The notes under the pieces: generated by a model
The model's input: only the letters and a program-made list of their open reading frames with translations
Databases searched by the model: none
Told to the model about the DNA's origin: nothing
Source of the DNA: Bradyrhizobiaceae bacterium
GTDB taxonomy: Bacteria; Pseudomonadota; Alphaproteobacteria; Rhizobiales; Xanthobacteraceae
Direction: 5' to 3'
DNA: 64,000 bases
NCBI GenBank assembly: GCA_003105195.1
Contig: PQAH01000024.1
Coordinates: 34,591 to 98,590 of the forward strand
Shown: positions 17,436-26,158 of the stretch, one piece after another
Numbering within the stretch: the stretch's first letter is position 1
Layout of the letters: the number at the start of each line of letters is the position of its first letter
Position numbers and translations under genes: made by a program

Positions 17436-19118
17436 TCAGATCGTCAGGGCGATCGCGATCAGGGCGGCGACGAGAACGAGCGCGGGCCCCGCCAGGTTCC
17501 AACGCCGAAGCGCTGCTTCGAGGGTGTCGAGCCCATCGAACGAAGGGGCAGGCCAGCGTCTGCGGCGCTGGAAAAGGCGGGCAAGCCTCGCGTTCAGGCG
17601 ACCAAGGCCCGCGCCGATCCGGCGGAGCAGCGTTTCACCGAGAACCACAAGATCGCCACGCGGAATGGCGAGCGGAATGCGCCAGCGCCGCCAGAGGACG
17701 AACACGGCTGCGGCGAGCGCGAACAGGATAGGCCAGGCTGCTGTCCAGAGACCGTGCACCGACATCGCGGCAGCGGCCGGCTTGCCTGCCAGGTCCGGGC
17801 CCCACAGAACCGGGACCGCGAAGGCGGCTGCCGCGGCCGCCGCCCACGGCACGAGCAGGCCCCAGTTCGCGGTTTCTGCCGGTTTGCCGGGGGCGCGCGA
17901 CAGCACCTGCAGGAACCGCAGCATCAGCAGCGCGGTCCCGACCGCCGAGACGGCGACCAGGGTGCCGGTGGCTCCCGCGCCCGCGACGTCCTTGATGGCG
18001 AGCTTGGCGAAGGCGCCGCCGCTCAGCGGAAGGCCGGCGATCGCCAGCGCCGCCAGGGCCGTCACGACCAGGACGGGGCCGCGCCATCGGGCGCCGCAGG
18101 CTGCGACCACGCCGATGGCAAGGAACAAGGCACCCTTGGCAAGCCCGTGATGGCTCGCGTAGAGCGTGACGGCGTCGAGCGTGCCCGCGGCCTTCGCGGC
18201 GAGGCCGGAGGCGAGAACGGCCACCAGCAGTCCCATCTGGCTCAGGGTCGAATAGGCGAGGATCGCCTTGGCGTCGGTTTGCGTGAGCCCGACCAGCACG
18301 CCGTAATAGGCGGTGACGACCCCGAGCACGACGACCATTTCGGTCCATGCGTCCGGCATCCCATCGGCGGGCACGAGGCGCATCAGGCCGATGATGCCGG
18401 CCTTGACGATGACGCCGCTGAGCACGGCCGAAGCGGGCGTCGGCGCCTCGGGATGGGCGAGCGGCAGCCAGACATGCAGCGGAACCAGCCCCACCTTGAT
18501 GCCGAAGCCGACCAGCAGGCCGGCAAGAATCGCGGTCGACCACGGCGAGCGGGCGACGGCGGCACTCACGTCGGCGAACAGAAGGCTGTCGGCGCCGCTC
18601 GCGGCGAGCATGAGGGCCGCGACCAGCGTGATCTCGCCGAGGACGGCGAGCACGATGTAGACGAGCCCGGCGCGCCGCGCGCTCGCGGTCCGATCGTGGA
18701 TCACCAGACCGAACGTCGCCAGCGACATGAGCGAGAAGGCTGCATAGAGCGTCACGACGTCGGCTGCGAGGACCACGCCGAGCAAGCCGGCGAGGGTGAG
18801 GAGCCAGAAGACCGCGAACGACCGCGCGTGGCCGCTGCCTGCGAGGTAGCTCTGCGCATAGGCGCCCGCGAGGACCCACAGGAGCGAGCCGAAAGCGAGG
18901 AAGACCGCGGCCATACGGTCGAGCCGGAGGTGCAGCCCGAGCAGAACCGCGGGCTGCTCCATGGCGATGTCGAGCGGCGCCAGCAGCGCGGTCGCGAGGC
19001 CCGGCACCGCCGCCCAGGGCAGCAGGCGCAAGGGTCGCCGGGAGAGCGGCGCGACCGCGATCATGGCGAGCGGGCCCGCGAACGTGAGCCACAGGAGAAG
19101 CGGTCCCGTCCGGCTCAT
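17436..19118 (-). CDS. Antiporter-like subunit (NuoL/MnhA-D type), last gene of the Mrp/Mbh operon
   Basis: 560 residues, about 14 membrane helices plus a long C-terminal extension ending in another helix. Core motifs: GFGIKVGLVPLHVWLPLAHP (TM7 Lys region), ASAVLSGVIVKAG, AYSTLSQMG and HHGLAKGALF (Lys). The TM5 position that carries an essential Glu in NuoL/M/N and MrpA/D reads YAAFSLMSLATF, with Ser129 in place of Glu. The other two paralogues of this operon keep the Glu. So this subunit may be structural or conduct protons differently. Its ATG overlaps the previous stop (ATGA). Confidence 0.85.
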   Translation of the reverse strand: MSRTGPLLLWLTFAGPLAMIAVAPLSRRPLRLLPWAAVPGLATALLAPLDIAMEQPAVLLGLHLRLDRMAAVFLAFGSLLWVLAGAYAQSYLAGSGHARSFAVFWLLTLAGLLGVVLAADVVTLYAAFSLMSLATFGLVIHDRTASARRAGLVYIVLAVLGEITLVAALMLAASGADSLLFADVSAAVARSPWSTAILAGLLVGFGIKVGLVPLHVWLPLAHPEAPTPASAVLSGVIVKAGIIGLMRLVPADGMPDAWTEMVVVLGVVTAYYGVLVGLTQTDAKAILAYSTLSQMGLLVAVLASGLAAKAAGTLDAVTLYASHHGLAKGALFLAIGVVAACGARWRGPVLVVTALAALAIAGLPLSGGAFAKLAIKDVAGAGATGTLVAVSAVGTALLMLRFLQVLSRAPGKPAETANWGLLVPWAAAAAAAFAVPVLWGPDLAGKPAAAAMSVHGLWTAAWPILFALAAAVFVLWRRWRIPLAIPRGDLVVLGETLLRRIGAGLGRLNARLARLFQRRRRWPAPSFDGLDTLEAALRRWNLAGPALVLVAALIAIALTI

Positions 19119-20581
19119 GGGGTATAGTTCCGTTCCACGATCAGGGTCGCCCAGCCGAGCGGACTCATGGCGAGGCCCGCGAGCGCGCCTACGCCGAGCG
19201 ACGCGAGCGCCGTGATCACGGCCGGCGCGATCAGCCAGAACGGGCGTTCGCGCCCCGGCGCGCGGTCCATCGCGCCCGGCACGAACCAGGCGCGATAGAT
19301 GAGCGGCAGGAAATAGCCGGCATTAAGCAGGCTGCTTCCGGCGAGCACCAGGACGACCCAGACGTGCCCCGCCTGCACGCCGCCGAGGCCCAGGTACCAC
19401 TTGCTGACGAAGCCGGCGATCGGCGGCACGCCGATCATGCCGAGGGCGCCGACGGTGAATGCCGCCGCGGTCCACGGCATGGTTCGGCCGATCCCATCCA
19501 GCTCCCGGACCTTGTGCACGTGCAACCGCTCCGCCAGCGCGCCGGCGCAGAAGAACAGCGTGATCTTCATCAGGCCCTGATGAACGAGGTGCGCGAGGCC
19601 GCCGATGGTCGAGTATGGTCCGAAGAGGCTCGCGCCAAGAACGATATAGGAGACCTGGCTAACGGTGGAGAAGGCGAGCCGGCGCTTGATGTCGTCCTGC
19701 TGCAAGGCGCGGGCGGACCCGTAGATCACCGTGAAGGCAGCGACTGCGGCGAGCGGAATCCCGAGGCTCAGCTCATGCAGGAGCGTCGTGCCGTAGACGT
19801 CGTAGATGATCCGCACGATGCCGAAGGCGCCGGCCTTCACGACGGCCACCGCGTGGAGCAGCGCGCTCACCGGCGCAGGCGCAACCATCGCGGCGGGCAG
19901 CCAGCCGTGCAGCGGCACCAGCGCGGTCTTGACGCCGAGACCCGCGACCAGGAGGCAGAAGACCGCCTGCAGCGTGGGCGCATCCACGCCGGCGAGACTG
20001 CCCCTGACCGTGAACTCGACCGGGCCGGTGCGGCTCTCCAGCCAGACGATGCCGAGGAGGAGCACGGCGCTGCCGGCGAGCGTATAGGCGAGGTAGCGCC
20101 GGCCGGCCGCGATCGAACGCGCGTCGCCTTGATGGACCACCAGGGGCCAGGTGGAAAGCGTGAGCAGCTCGTAGAAGATGAAGAAGGTGACCAGCGTGCC
20201 GGAGAGCGCGATGCCCGTCGTCGCCGCCACGCACAGGCTGAAGAAACCGAAGAAGCGCGATAAATGCGGACCTTGGCCCAGATAGCTGATCGCATAGATC
20301 GTGGTGAGCAGCCACAGGAACGCCGAGAGCGTGAGAAACAGGAGGGCGAGCGCGTCGACCCGGAGCAGGAGATCGAGGCCGGGCAGGAGGCCGAGACGCG
20401 TCTCGTAGGCGACGCCAAGCGCGACGCCGTCGAGCATCACGGCGACGAGCGCGAGCTTGGCGAGCGCGCCGGCGATGTTGACCAGGGTCCGGGTCCGCTG
20501 CTGCGCCTCCGCGAGAAAGAAGATGACGATCGCGGGGACGAGCGACGTCGACAGCACCAGGACCGGCATCAGGTCGTTCAC
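19115..20581 (-). CDS. Mrp/Mnh antiporter subunit D-like (second copy)
   Basis: 488 residues from a GTG that overlaps the upstream stop (GTGA). Antiporter-like fold with TM5 Glu138 (FFIFYELLTLSTW), TM7 Lys218 (LGVKTALVPLHGWLP), SALLHAVAVVKAG and AFSTVSQVSYIVLG. It belongs to the NuoL/M/N family and should form one proton or cation channel of the complex. The frame extends upstream for another 490 codons, but that part is a shadow of the preceding gene. Confidence 0.9.
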   Translation of the reverse strand: MNDLMPVLVLSTSLVPAIVIFFLAEAQQRTRTLVNIAGALAKLALVAVMLDGVALGVAYETRLGLLPGLDLLLRVDALALLFLTLSAFLWLLTTIYAISYLGQGPHLSRFFGFFSLCVAATTGIALSGTLVTFFIFYELLTLSTWPLVVHQGDARSIAAGRRYLAYTLAGSAVLLLGIVWLESRTGPVEFTVRGSLAGVDAPTLQAVFCLLVAGLGVKTALVPLHGWLPAAMVAPAPVSALLHAVAVVKAGAFGIVRIIYDVYGTTLLHELSLGIPLAAVAAFTVIYGSARALQQDDIKRRLAFSTVSQVSYIVLGASLFGPYSTIGGLAHLVHQGLMKITLFFCAGALAERLHVHKVRELDGIGRTMPWTAAAFTVGALGMIGVPPIAGFVSKWYLGLGGVQAGHVWVVLVLAGSSLLNAGYFLPLIYRAWFVPGAMDRAPGRERPFWLIAPAVITALASLGVGALAGLAMSPLGWATLIVERNYTP

Positions 20582-22083
20582 GACAGACCCCCGACGGCCG
20601 CCGCCGGCCTTCCGATCTGCAGGAGCTGGTAGGGAACGAGCGAGGCGAGCCCGAGCAGGATCGAAACGCCCGCGAGCGCGAGCGCGATCGCCTGGTCGCG
20701 CCGCGCGACGGCGACGCGCGGCGCCGCTTCGGCCGGCGCGATCAGGAAGCGGTTCAGCACGCGGAACAAGTAGGCTGCGGCGAGCAGGCCGCCGGCCAGG
20801 ATCGCGAGCGCCCACCACCACTGGCCGCTCGCCAGCGCGGCCGTGAGCAGCAGGTACTTGGCCGTGAACCCGCCGCTCGGCGGCAGCCCCATCAGCGAGA
20901 CGGCGGCGAGGCCGAAGGCGAAGCAGGCGATCGGAAGGTCGCGGCCGATGCCGGCGAGCGGGGCGAGGCGGCCATCGCCGCAGGCCTTGATCATCAAGCC
21001 GGCGGCGAGGAACATCGCGGCCTTGGCGGGCGCGTGGGCAAGCGCGTGGAACATGCCGCCGGTCCAGGCGGCTGCGGCCCACGGTTGCGGCGCGGCGGCA
21101 CTGCCGGTCAGCGGAAACATCAGGAACAGGTAGCCGAGCTGCGCGACCGTCGAATAGGCGATCACCAGCTTCAGCTGCTCCTGGCGCAGCGCCAGCAGCG
21201 ATCCGAACACAATGGCGCCGGCGCCGAGCGCGCCGAACAGCTGCGAGGTCTCCACGGTCGCGGCGGCCGGCAGGACATCGAACCACAGCCGCGCGATCAG
21301 GTAGAACGAGGCCTTGACGACCAGGGCCGAGAGCATGGCGCTCGCCGGCGTCGGCGCGCCGGCGTGAGCCGGCGGCAGCCAGCCGTGCAGCGGAAAGATC
21401 GCGGTCTTGGCCATCAGGCCCGCGGTCATGATCGCCCCGGCCGCCAGGGTGATCGCGTCCGGTACGGCCGCGGCCCGCAACAGGCCGAGGTCGAGGGCGC
21501 CGTATCTCGCATAGAGAAGGGCGACGCCGAGCAGGTAGGCGAGCGAGCCCAGAAGCGCGAACAGCAGGTAGCGGATCGCCGCCGCCAGCGTCTCGGCTTT
21601 GCCGTCGAGCGCCACCATCGCGACGGCCGTCAGGGTCAATAGCTCCAGGGCGACATAGAGATTGAACAGATCGGCGCCGAGGAAGACGGCGTTCAGCCCG
21701 GCCCACATGACGAAGAAGAGCGGCCAGAAGGCGAAGCCGGCGCGGGTCTCGCGGCGCGCGGACGGTTCGAACAGGCGGCGCGAGAAGCCGGCGACGCCGC
21801 ACGCCACGACCGCGGTCGCGACCAGAAACGATGCCGCCAGCCCGTCGAGCCGAAGCCTGATCCCGAGCGGCGGGAGCCAGCCACCGACGGCGTGATGCCA
21901 GGCGCCGTGGGCGAGCACCTGGGCCGCCGCCGCCAGCGCAATGACGGCTCCCAGGAGCGCGCCGGGGAGAACCAGGTGCCGCGCGTGCGGCCCGAGCGCA
22001 ATCGCGGCCAGGGCGACGGCAAGAGGCAGGACGATCGAGGCCACGGCCCACGGCACCCCGACCGCCAACAGGTCAGGAAGCAT
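20578..22083 (-). CDS. mnhD: Mrp/Mnh antiporter subunit D
   Basis: 501 residues, about 14 membrane helices. TM5 Glu147 in FNLYVALELLTLTAV, TM7 Lys226 in GLMAKTAIFPLHGWLPPAH, MLSALVVKAS and HALAHAPAKAAMF are the conserved proton-path residues of the MnhD/MrpD/NuoN group. It overlaps mnhC upstream (11 nt) and the next antiporter-like gene downstream (4 nt). Confidence 0.92.
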   Translation of the reverse strand: MLPDLLAVGVPWAVASIVLPLAVALAAIALGPHARHLVLPGALLGAVIALAAAAQVLAHGAWHHAVGGWLPPLGIRLRLDGLAASFLVATAVVACGVAGFSRRLFEPSARRETRAGFAFWPLFFVMWAGLNAVFLGADLFNLYVALELLTLTAVAMVALDGKAETLAAAIRYLLFALLGSLAYLLGVALLYARYGALDLGLLRAAAVPDAITLAAGAIMTAGLMAKTAIFPLHGWLPPAHAGAPTPASAMLSALVVKASFYLIARLWFDVLPAAATVETSQLFGALGAGAIVFGSLLALRQEQLKLVIAYSTVAQLGYLFLMFPLTGSAAAPQPWAAAAWTGGMFHALAHAPAKAAMFLAAGLMIKACGDGRLAPLAGIGRDLPIACFAFGLAAVSLMGLPPSGGFTAKYLLLTAALASGQWWWALAILAGGLLAAAYLFRVLNRFLIAPAEAAPRVAVARRDQAIALALAGVSILLGLASLVPYQLLQIGRPAAAVGGLS

Positions 22084-22396
22084 CCGGTCCCTCCGCGGGG
22101 TGCTCGCCGGGCAGCGTGACGGCGCCGGTTTCCTCGAAGAGCCGCGTCACCAGGGTCACGGCGAGCGCGGTCGCCGCCAGGGCGACGACGATGCCGGTGA
22201 TCACGATGGCCTGCGGGACCGGGTCGACGCCGCTCCCGGGGCCCCGGCTTCCCAGGCCGCCGAACGCCAGGAAGATCCCGCTGCCGATGACGTTGAACGC
22301 GAGGATCCGTCGCAGCAGATGGGTGCGCGCGAGGAGGCCGAAGACGCCGATGCCGACCAGGACCGCGCCCGTTGCCGCATAGAGGATGGGGCTCAT
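22073..22396 (-). CDS. mnhC: Mrp/Mnh antiporter subunit C (NuoK-like)
   Basis: 107 residues, three membrane helices. LFGLLARTHLLRRILAFNVI, DPVPQAIVITGIVVALAATA and LALTLV-type endings are typical of MnhC/NuoK; the family's DP-x-PQAIVLTAIVI signature is clear. ATG 22396 overlaps the upstream stop by 4 nt. Confidence 0.92.
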   Translation of the reverse strand: MSPILYAATGAVLVGIGVFGLLARTHLLRRILAFNVIGSGIFLAFGGLGSRGPGSGVDPVPQAIVITGIVVALAATALAVTLVTRLFEETGAVTLPGEHPAEGPDAS

Positions 22397-23337
22397 GCCG
22401 GGCGCCTCGGCACGCCGAGAACCAGGAGGCCGAGCGTCGCGGCGATCGACAGCGTTAGGGCGGTCTCGATCGCGAGAATCGTCGCCTTGGCGGCTCCGGC
22501 CGGATGACCGAGGAACACGCCGCCTGCCGCCCCGACGGCGCCGAACCCGAGGAATGCGGCCGGGCCGGCGACGAGCAGCAGCCGAACGCGGGTATCGGCG
22601 GTCGCCGGCGCCGGCAGCACACCGGCCATGACGACGACGAGCCACACGGCCGCGAGCACGGTCCCGGCCTGGAAGGCGCCGCCCGGCGCGTCGGCGCCGG
22701 CCCAGAGCAGATGGGCCGCGACGAGCAATCCGAGGGCGGGAAGCAATCTCCCGAAGGTGGCGAGCACACCGTCGGGCCGGGCATGCTGTCGCGCACCCGG
22801 AACCGAGCCCCAGTCGCGGTCCGGCGTCAGGGACCAGACGCCGACCAGCGCGACGGCCAGCACGATCGTCTCGAGCAGGGTGTCGTAGCCGCGGAAGTTC
22901 AGCAGCACTGCCGTGACCGGGTTCGTCACGCCCGACGCCGCGATGGTCTCCGCCACGAGCGGCCGTAGGCCGGGCGCGTCGTCGGGAAGGGCGAGCACGA
23001 GAACGACGAGCGCCGCTGCCGCCGCGACACACAAGGCGGCAGGCGCGGCCTTGCCGAGAAGGCGCCATGGGGTACGGCCGGCGGCCGGCGGCGCGCCGCG
23101 GCCGCCGAGGCGCGCCGCCGCGCCGACGAGCAGCAGCCCGGTGAGACCGGCGCCGATCGCCGCCTCGGCCAGCGCCACGTCGATGGCGTCGAGCCGCACC
23201 CATGCGATCGCCGCCAGCAGGCCGTAGACGATGAACAGCACGATGGCGGTGAACAGGTCGTCCGCCAGCACCGCGGCCAGGGCGACCGCCGCGATGAGCA
23301 GGCAGAGGGACAGATCGAAGACGAGCGCCGCAGTCAC
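22393..23337 (-). CDS. Fused MbhD-MbhE-MnhB antiporter subunit
   Basis: 314 residues combining what are separate genes, or the C-terminus of MrpA, elsewhere. Residues 1-80 are a DUF4040/MbhD-like module (LADDLFTAIVLFIVYGLLAA, DVALAEAAIGAGLTGLLLV). Residues 95-170 resemble MbhE (SGVTNPVTAVLLNFRGYDTL, LETIVLAVALVGVW). Residues 190-310 are MnhB (LLVAAHLLWAGADAPGGAFQ, AGTVLAAVWLVVV). It starts with ATGA overlap to mnhG and ends with ATGA overlap to mnhC, so it is a genuine single gene, not a frameshift artefact. Confidence 0.87.
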   Translation of the reverse strand: MTAALVFDLSLCLLIAAVALAAVLADDLFTAIVLFIVYGLLAAIAWVRLDAIDVALAEAAIGAGLTGLLLVGAAARLGGRGAPPAAGRTPWRLLGKAAPAALCVAAAAALVVLVLALPDDAPGLRPLVAETIAASGVTNPVTAVLLNFRGYDTLLETIVLAVALVGVWSLTPDRDWGSVPGARQHARPDGVLATFGRLLPALGLLVAAHLLWAGADAPGGAFQAGTVLAAVWLVVVMAGVLPAPATADTRVRLLLVAGPAAFLGFGAVGAAGGVFLGHPAGAAKATILAIETALTLSIAATLGLLVLGVPRRPA

Positions 23338-23639
23338 GAATCCCTCGCCGCCGGAGAGCTCGACCGCTGCACCAGCGCAGACCTGGCGATGAGCTGCGAC
23401 ACGGTGGCGGCCGCGAAGATCGCGAGCAGCCAGACCAGGACGATCTTGAGCGCCTGCCAGACATTGCCGGCCTGGAGAACGAGTCCGAGCGCGATCAGCC
23501 CGAGCCCGAGATTGTCTGCCTTGGTGAGTGCATGGAGGCGGGCATAGACGTCGGGAAAGCGCAGCAGTCCCAGCGTGCCGGCGATGAAGAAGACGACGCC
23601 CGCCGAGGCCAGCACGAGGGTTGCGATGTCCAGGATCAT
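23334..23639 (-). CDS. mnhG: Mrp/Mnh antiporter subunit G
   Basis: 101 residues, three helices. GVVFFIAGTLGLLRFPDVYA and RLHALTKADNLGLGLIALGL are the MnhG/PhaG signature. ATG 23639 overlaps mnhF (ATGA). The longer open frame upstream is shadow. Confidence 0.92.
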   Translation of the reverse strand: MILDIATLVLASAGVVFFIAGTLGLLRFPDVYARLHALTKADNLGLGLIALGLVLQAGNVWQALKIVLVWLLAIFAAATVSQLIARSALVQRSSSPAARDS

Positions 23640-23926
23640 GGCGGCGGCGCCTCCTCCTCGGGGTCGCCGGCGCCGTCGCGGCTCGCCGCCTTGACGAACC
23701 CGACCGCCGCCACGGCGGCGAGCAGCGACAGGGTCAGCGCCACGTCCAGGGCCGCCCATCTCTCGCCGGCGACCGAGAGCAGCAGCACGACCGCAATGCC
23801 GCCGGTGCCGGCGAGCTGTGCGCCCATCATGCGATCGGCCCGGGTGGGTCCGAGGACGACCCGCACGAGGCTCGCTGCCACGGCGAGCAGGATCGCGCCG
23901 GCGAAGAGGTGGAGCGCATCAGCCAT
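23636..23926 (-). CDS. mnhF: Mrp/Mnh antiporter subunit F
   Basis: 96 residues, three helices: LFAGAILLAVAASLVRVVLG, PTRADRMMGAQLAGTGGIA and WAALDVALTLSLLAAVAAVG (the ADR and D-ALT pattern of MnhF/PhaF). An acidic tail EEEAPPP ends the protein. It overlaps mnhE by 8 nt. Confidence 0.92.
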   Translation of the reverse strand: MADALHLFAGAILLAVAASLVRVVLGPTRADRMMGAQLAGTGGIAVVLLLSVAGERWAALDVALTLSLLAAVAAVGFVKAASRDGAGDPEEEAPPP

Positions 23927-24410
23927 CGGTCGGGTCCGGCGCGACGCCGATGCTGCGCGCGATGCGCGCCTCCTCATGGGCGATGAAGGCCGCGACGGGT
24001 AGCCGGCGGTCGAGGCAATGGACGTGGAGCAGATCGCCGTGCATTCCGGCTGCGAGCGTGCCGGGCATGAGGCTGATCTCGGCGCCGAGCGCGACCCGGG
24101 GCGCACCCGCGGGTAGCCGGGTGCGATAGGAGAGCCAACCGGGATCGAGGGGCATGCGAGGCTGAAACACCCTGCGGGCGACGTCGATTCCTCCCAGCAG
24201 CGATCCGCCGACGAAGCCGGGCGCCAGCCGCAACACGCGGGCCAGGCGGACCCGCCGTTGCTGCGGCGGCAGGAGCCGCAGGCTGATCGCGGCGCCAGCG
24301 CCGGCGGCAAGCGCGCCGACCAGCCAGGCGGACGGCTGATTCTCCGTGAGCACCAGCCAGACGCCCGCGAGCAGAGCCAGACGTCGCAGGAACGTGGACG
24401 CGGCGGCCAT
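23919..24410 (-). CDS. mnhE: Mrp/Mnh antiporter subunit E
   Basis: 163 residues. Two N-terminal helices, then a cytoplasmic domain with LLGGIDVARRVFQPRMPLDP, ISLMPGTLAAGMHGDLLHVH and HCLDRR, all standard for MnhE/PhaE. It is the first gene of an eight-gene overlapping operon (24410 down to 17436). The 122 bp upstream, shared with the end of the lapA-like gene, should contain the operon promoter; I see no clear element. Confidence 0.92.
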   Translation of the reverse strand: MAAASTFLRRLALLAGVWLVLTENQPSAWLVGALAAGAGAAISLRLLPPQQRRVRLARVLRLAPGFVGGSLLGGIDVARRVFQPRMPLDPGWLSYRTRLPAGAPRVALGAEISLMPGTLAAGMHGDLLHVHCLDRRLPVAAFIAHEEARIARSIGVAPDPTDG

Positions 24411-24532
24411 GATGCGCCTCGACTTCGCAGGGGCACCGGTTCCCGAACGCGAGTCGGATCACCGTCCGGATTCGGTGTTGTTATATCATCGCGGATGCCG
24501 GGCCGCGAAGCGAGCGCGCCCGACGGCGGCGG

Positions 24533-24757
24533 CTATTCGGGGCGCGTCGTCGCGCCGCGCAGCGCGTAGCGCACGGCGGCGACGAGGCTGCCGCCGGTCG
24601 CCATGCCGAGGAAGTACACCACGACGATCAGCAGCCACAGCGGCGTGCTCGCCCGCAGGCCGAGGAACGCGACCGTCACGCTTTCCAGGTTCTGGATCGC
24701 GAACACCAGGGTGATCCCGGCCAGGACGGCGATCAGGACGATGTGGAGGATTCGCAT
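24533..24757 (-). CDS. LapA-domain (DUF1049) small membrane protein
   Basis: 74 residues with two membrane helices (LHIVLIAVLAGITLVFAIQN and LWLLIVVVYFLGMATGGSLV) separated by ESVTVAFLGL, the LapA/YciS pattern. In enterobacteria LapA/LapB act in LPS assembly; no lapB is next to it here. The internal ATG 24757 with GGGAGAG upstream was preferred to the longer frame. Confidence 0.85.
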   Translation of the reverse strand: MRILHIVLIAVLAGITLVFAIQNLESVTVAFLGLRASTPLWLLIVVVYFLGMATGGSLVAAVRYALRGATTRPE

Positions 24758-24842
24758 GCGGCTCTCCCATGAGGCGCCGCGATTGTATCCGGCGGGCGCG
24801 GAGAAGCCCATGCGGTGCGCGGGCGACCGGAACGCCTCCGGC

Positions 24843-25400
24843 TCACGGATCGAGCTCGGTGTCCCAATAGAGATAGTCGAGCCAGCTGTCGTGCAGGTAG
24901 TTCGGCGGGAACAGGCGGCCGTTGCGGTGCAGGTGCTGCACGCTCGGCTGGAACGGCATCTGCGAGGGCCACATGCCGGCCTCGTTGGGCGTCATGCTGC
25001 CCTTGCGCAGGTTGCAGCACGAGCAGGCCGCGACGACGTTGATCCAGGTGGTGTGCCCGCCGCGCGAGCGCGGGATCAGGTGGTCGAAGGTGAGGTCGTC
25101 GCGCGCGCCGCAATACTGGCAGACGAACTTGTCGCGCAGGAAGACGTTGAAGCGGGTGAAAGCCGGATGAGTGGAGGGCCTGACGTAGGTCTTGAGCGAC
25201 ACGACGCTCGGCAGCTGCATCTCCAGGCTCGGACTTCGCACCGCCTTGTCGTAGCTCGCGACGATGTTCACGCGGTCGAGAAACACGGCCTTGATTGCAT
25301 CCTGCCAGGACCAGAGCGAGAGAGGGTAGTAGCTCAGCGGACGGAAATCGGCGTTCAGGACCAGCGCCGGCCATCCACCGGATGATACGTGGACGTTCAA
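24843..25400 (-). CDS. HNH endonuclease
   Basis: 185 residues. CQYCGARDDLTFDHLIPRSR followed by GGHTTWINVVAACSCCNLRK is an HNH nuclease with two zinc-binding CxxC knuckles. The N-terminus WPALVLNADFRPLSYYPLS is highly conserved in alphaproteobacterial HNH proteins of this subfamily, which are stand-alone and of unknown biological role. Start TTG 25400, with GAGGAG eight bases upstream; the upstream frame is shadow. Confidence 0.9.
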   Translation of the reverse strand: MNVHVSSGGWPALVLNADFRPLSYYPLSLWSWQDAIKAVFLDRVNIVASYDKAVRSPSLEMQLPSVVSLKTYVRPSTHPAFTRFNVFLRDKFVCQYCGARDDLTFDHLIPRSRGGHTTWINVVAACSCCNLRKGSMTPNEAGMWPSQMPFQPSVQHLHRNGRLFPPNYLHDSWLDYLYWDTELDP

Positions 25401-25486
25401 GCAAGGCTCCTCGACTCTTTCTCCTGCCCCCGGGTGCGGTGCAGCGGATAGTCTACAGGGAGCATGACCGGATTGTGAAGCAGGCC

Positions 25487-26158
25487 TCAGGCCCGCGCGC
25501 CGAGGCGGCGCGCCAGGAATTCGCCGCCGTGGCGCAGGCCCTCCTCGTCGATGCCGTGCCCGACGGCGCCCGAGAGATGCCATTCGGTCGGTATTCCCAT
25601 GGCGGAGAGGCTCTGGGCGGCGTGGAACAAGGCGTCGGCCGGGATCAGGTCGTCCTCGGCCCCGTGCACGAGGAGCACCGGCGGCCGCGCGCGAATCGCC
25701 GTCGCATAGGCTTCCATCTCATTTTCGCTCGGCAGCACCAGCATGCCCGAATAGCCCAGGATCGCGGCGGGCGCGGCGCCGAGGCGCAGCCCCACATGCA
25801 GCGCCATCATGGTGCCCTGGCTGAAGCCGACCAGCGCCAGGGCCGAGGGCGCGAGCCCGCGGCGCGCGAGCTCGCCCGCGAGGAAGCCCTCGAGCAGCGG
25901 CGCGGCGGCATTCACGCCGTGCCAGCGCTCGTGCGGGTCGCGGAAGGTGAGGGCGAACCATTGCCGGCCGACCGGCTGCTGCGCGCAGGGCTCCGGCGCA
26001 TGCGGCGCCACGAAAGCGGCCTGCGGCAGCAGCGGCTGCCAGACCCGGCCGAGCTCGATCAGGTCGTTGCCGTCGGCGCCGTATCCGTGGACCAGGACCA
26101 CGAGCTGGCGCGCCGGGCCGGAGCGCGGCTCGATGCGCGGACCGTCGAGAGCGGGCAT
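25487..26158 (-). CDS. Phospholipase/carboxylesterase-family alpha/beta hydrolase
   Basis: 223 residues. LVVLVHGYGADGNDLIELG gives the oxyanion loop, GFSQG the nucleophile (Ser113), HGAEDDLIP the acid (Asp169 or 170) and VGHGID the His (201). It matches the YpfH/carboxylesterase group acting on short acyl esters. Its ATG directly follows the stop of the DNA glycosylase gene, so the two are cotranscribed. Confidence 0.9.
   Translation of the reverse strand: MPALDGPRIEPRSGPARQLVVLVHGYGADGNDLIELGRVWQPLLPQAAFVAPHAPEPCAQQPVGRQWFALTFRDPHERWHGVNAAAPLLEGFLAGELARRGLAPSALALVGFSQGTMMALHVGLRLGAAPAAILGYSGMLVLPSENEMEAYATAIRARPPVLLVHGAEDDLIPADALFHAAQSLSAMGIPTEWHLSGAVGHGIDEEGLRHGGEFLARRLGARA

Noticed and set aside
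20582..22051. N-terminal half of a 978-codon complement frame
   Set aside because: Only the part from GTG 20581 is a real antiporter subunit; the rest is another frame of mnhD and is Arg-rich.
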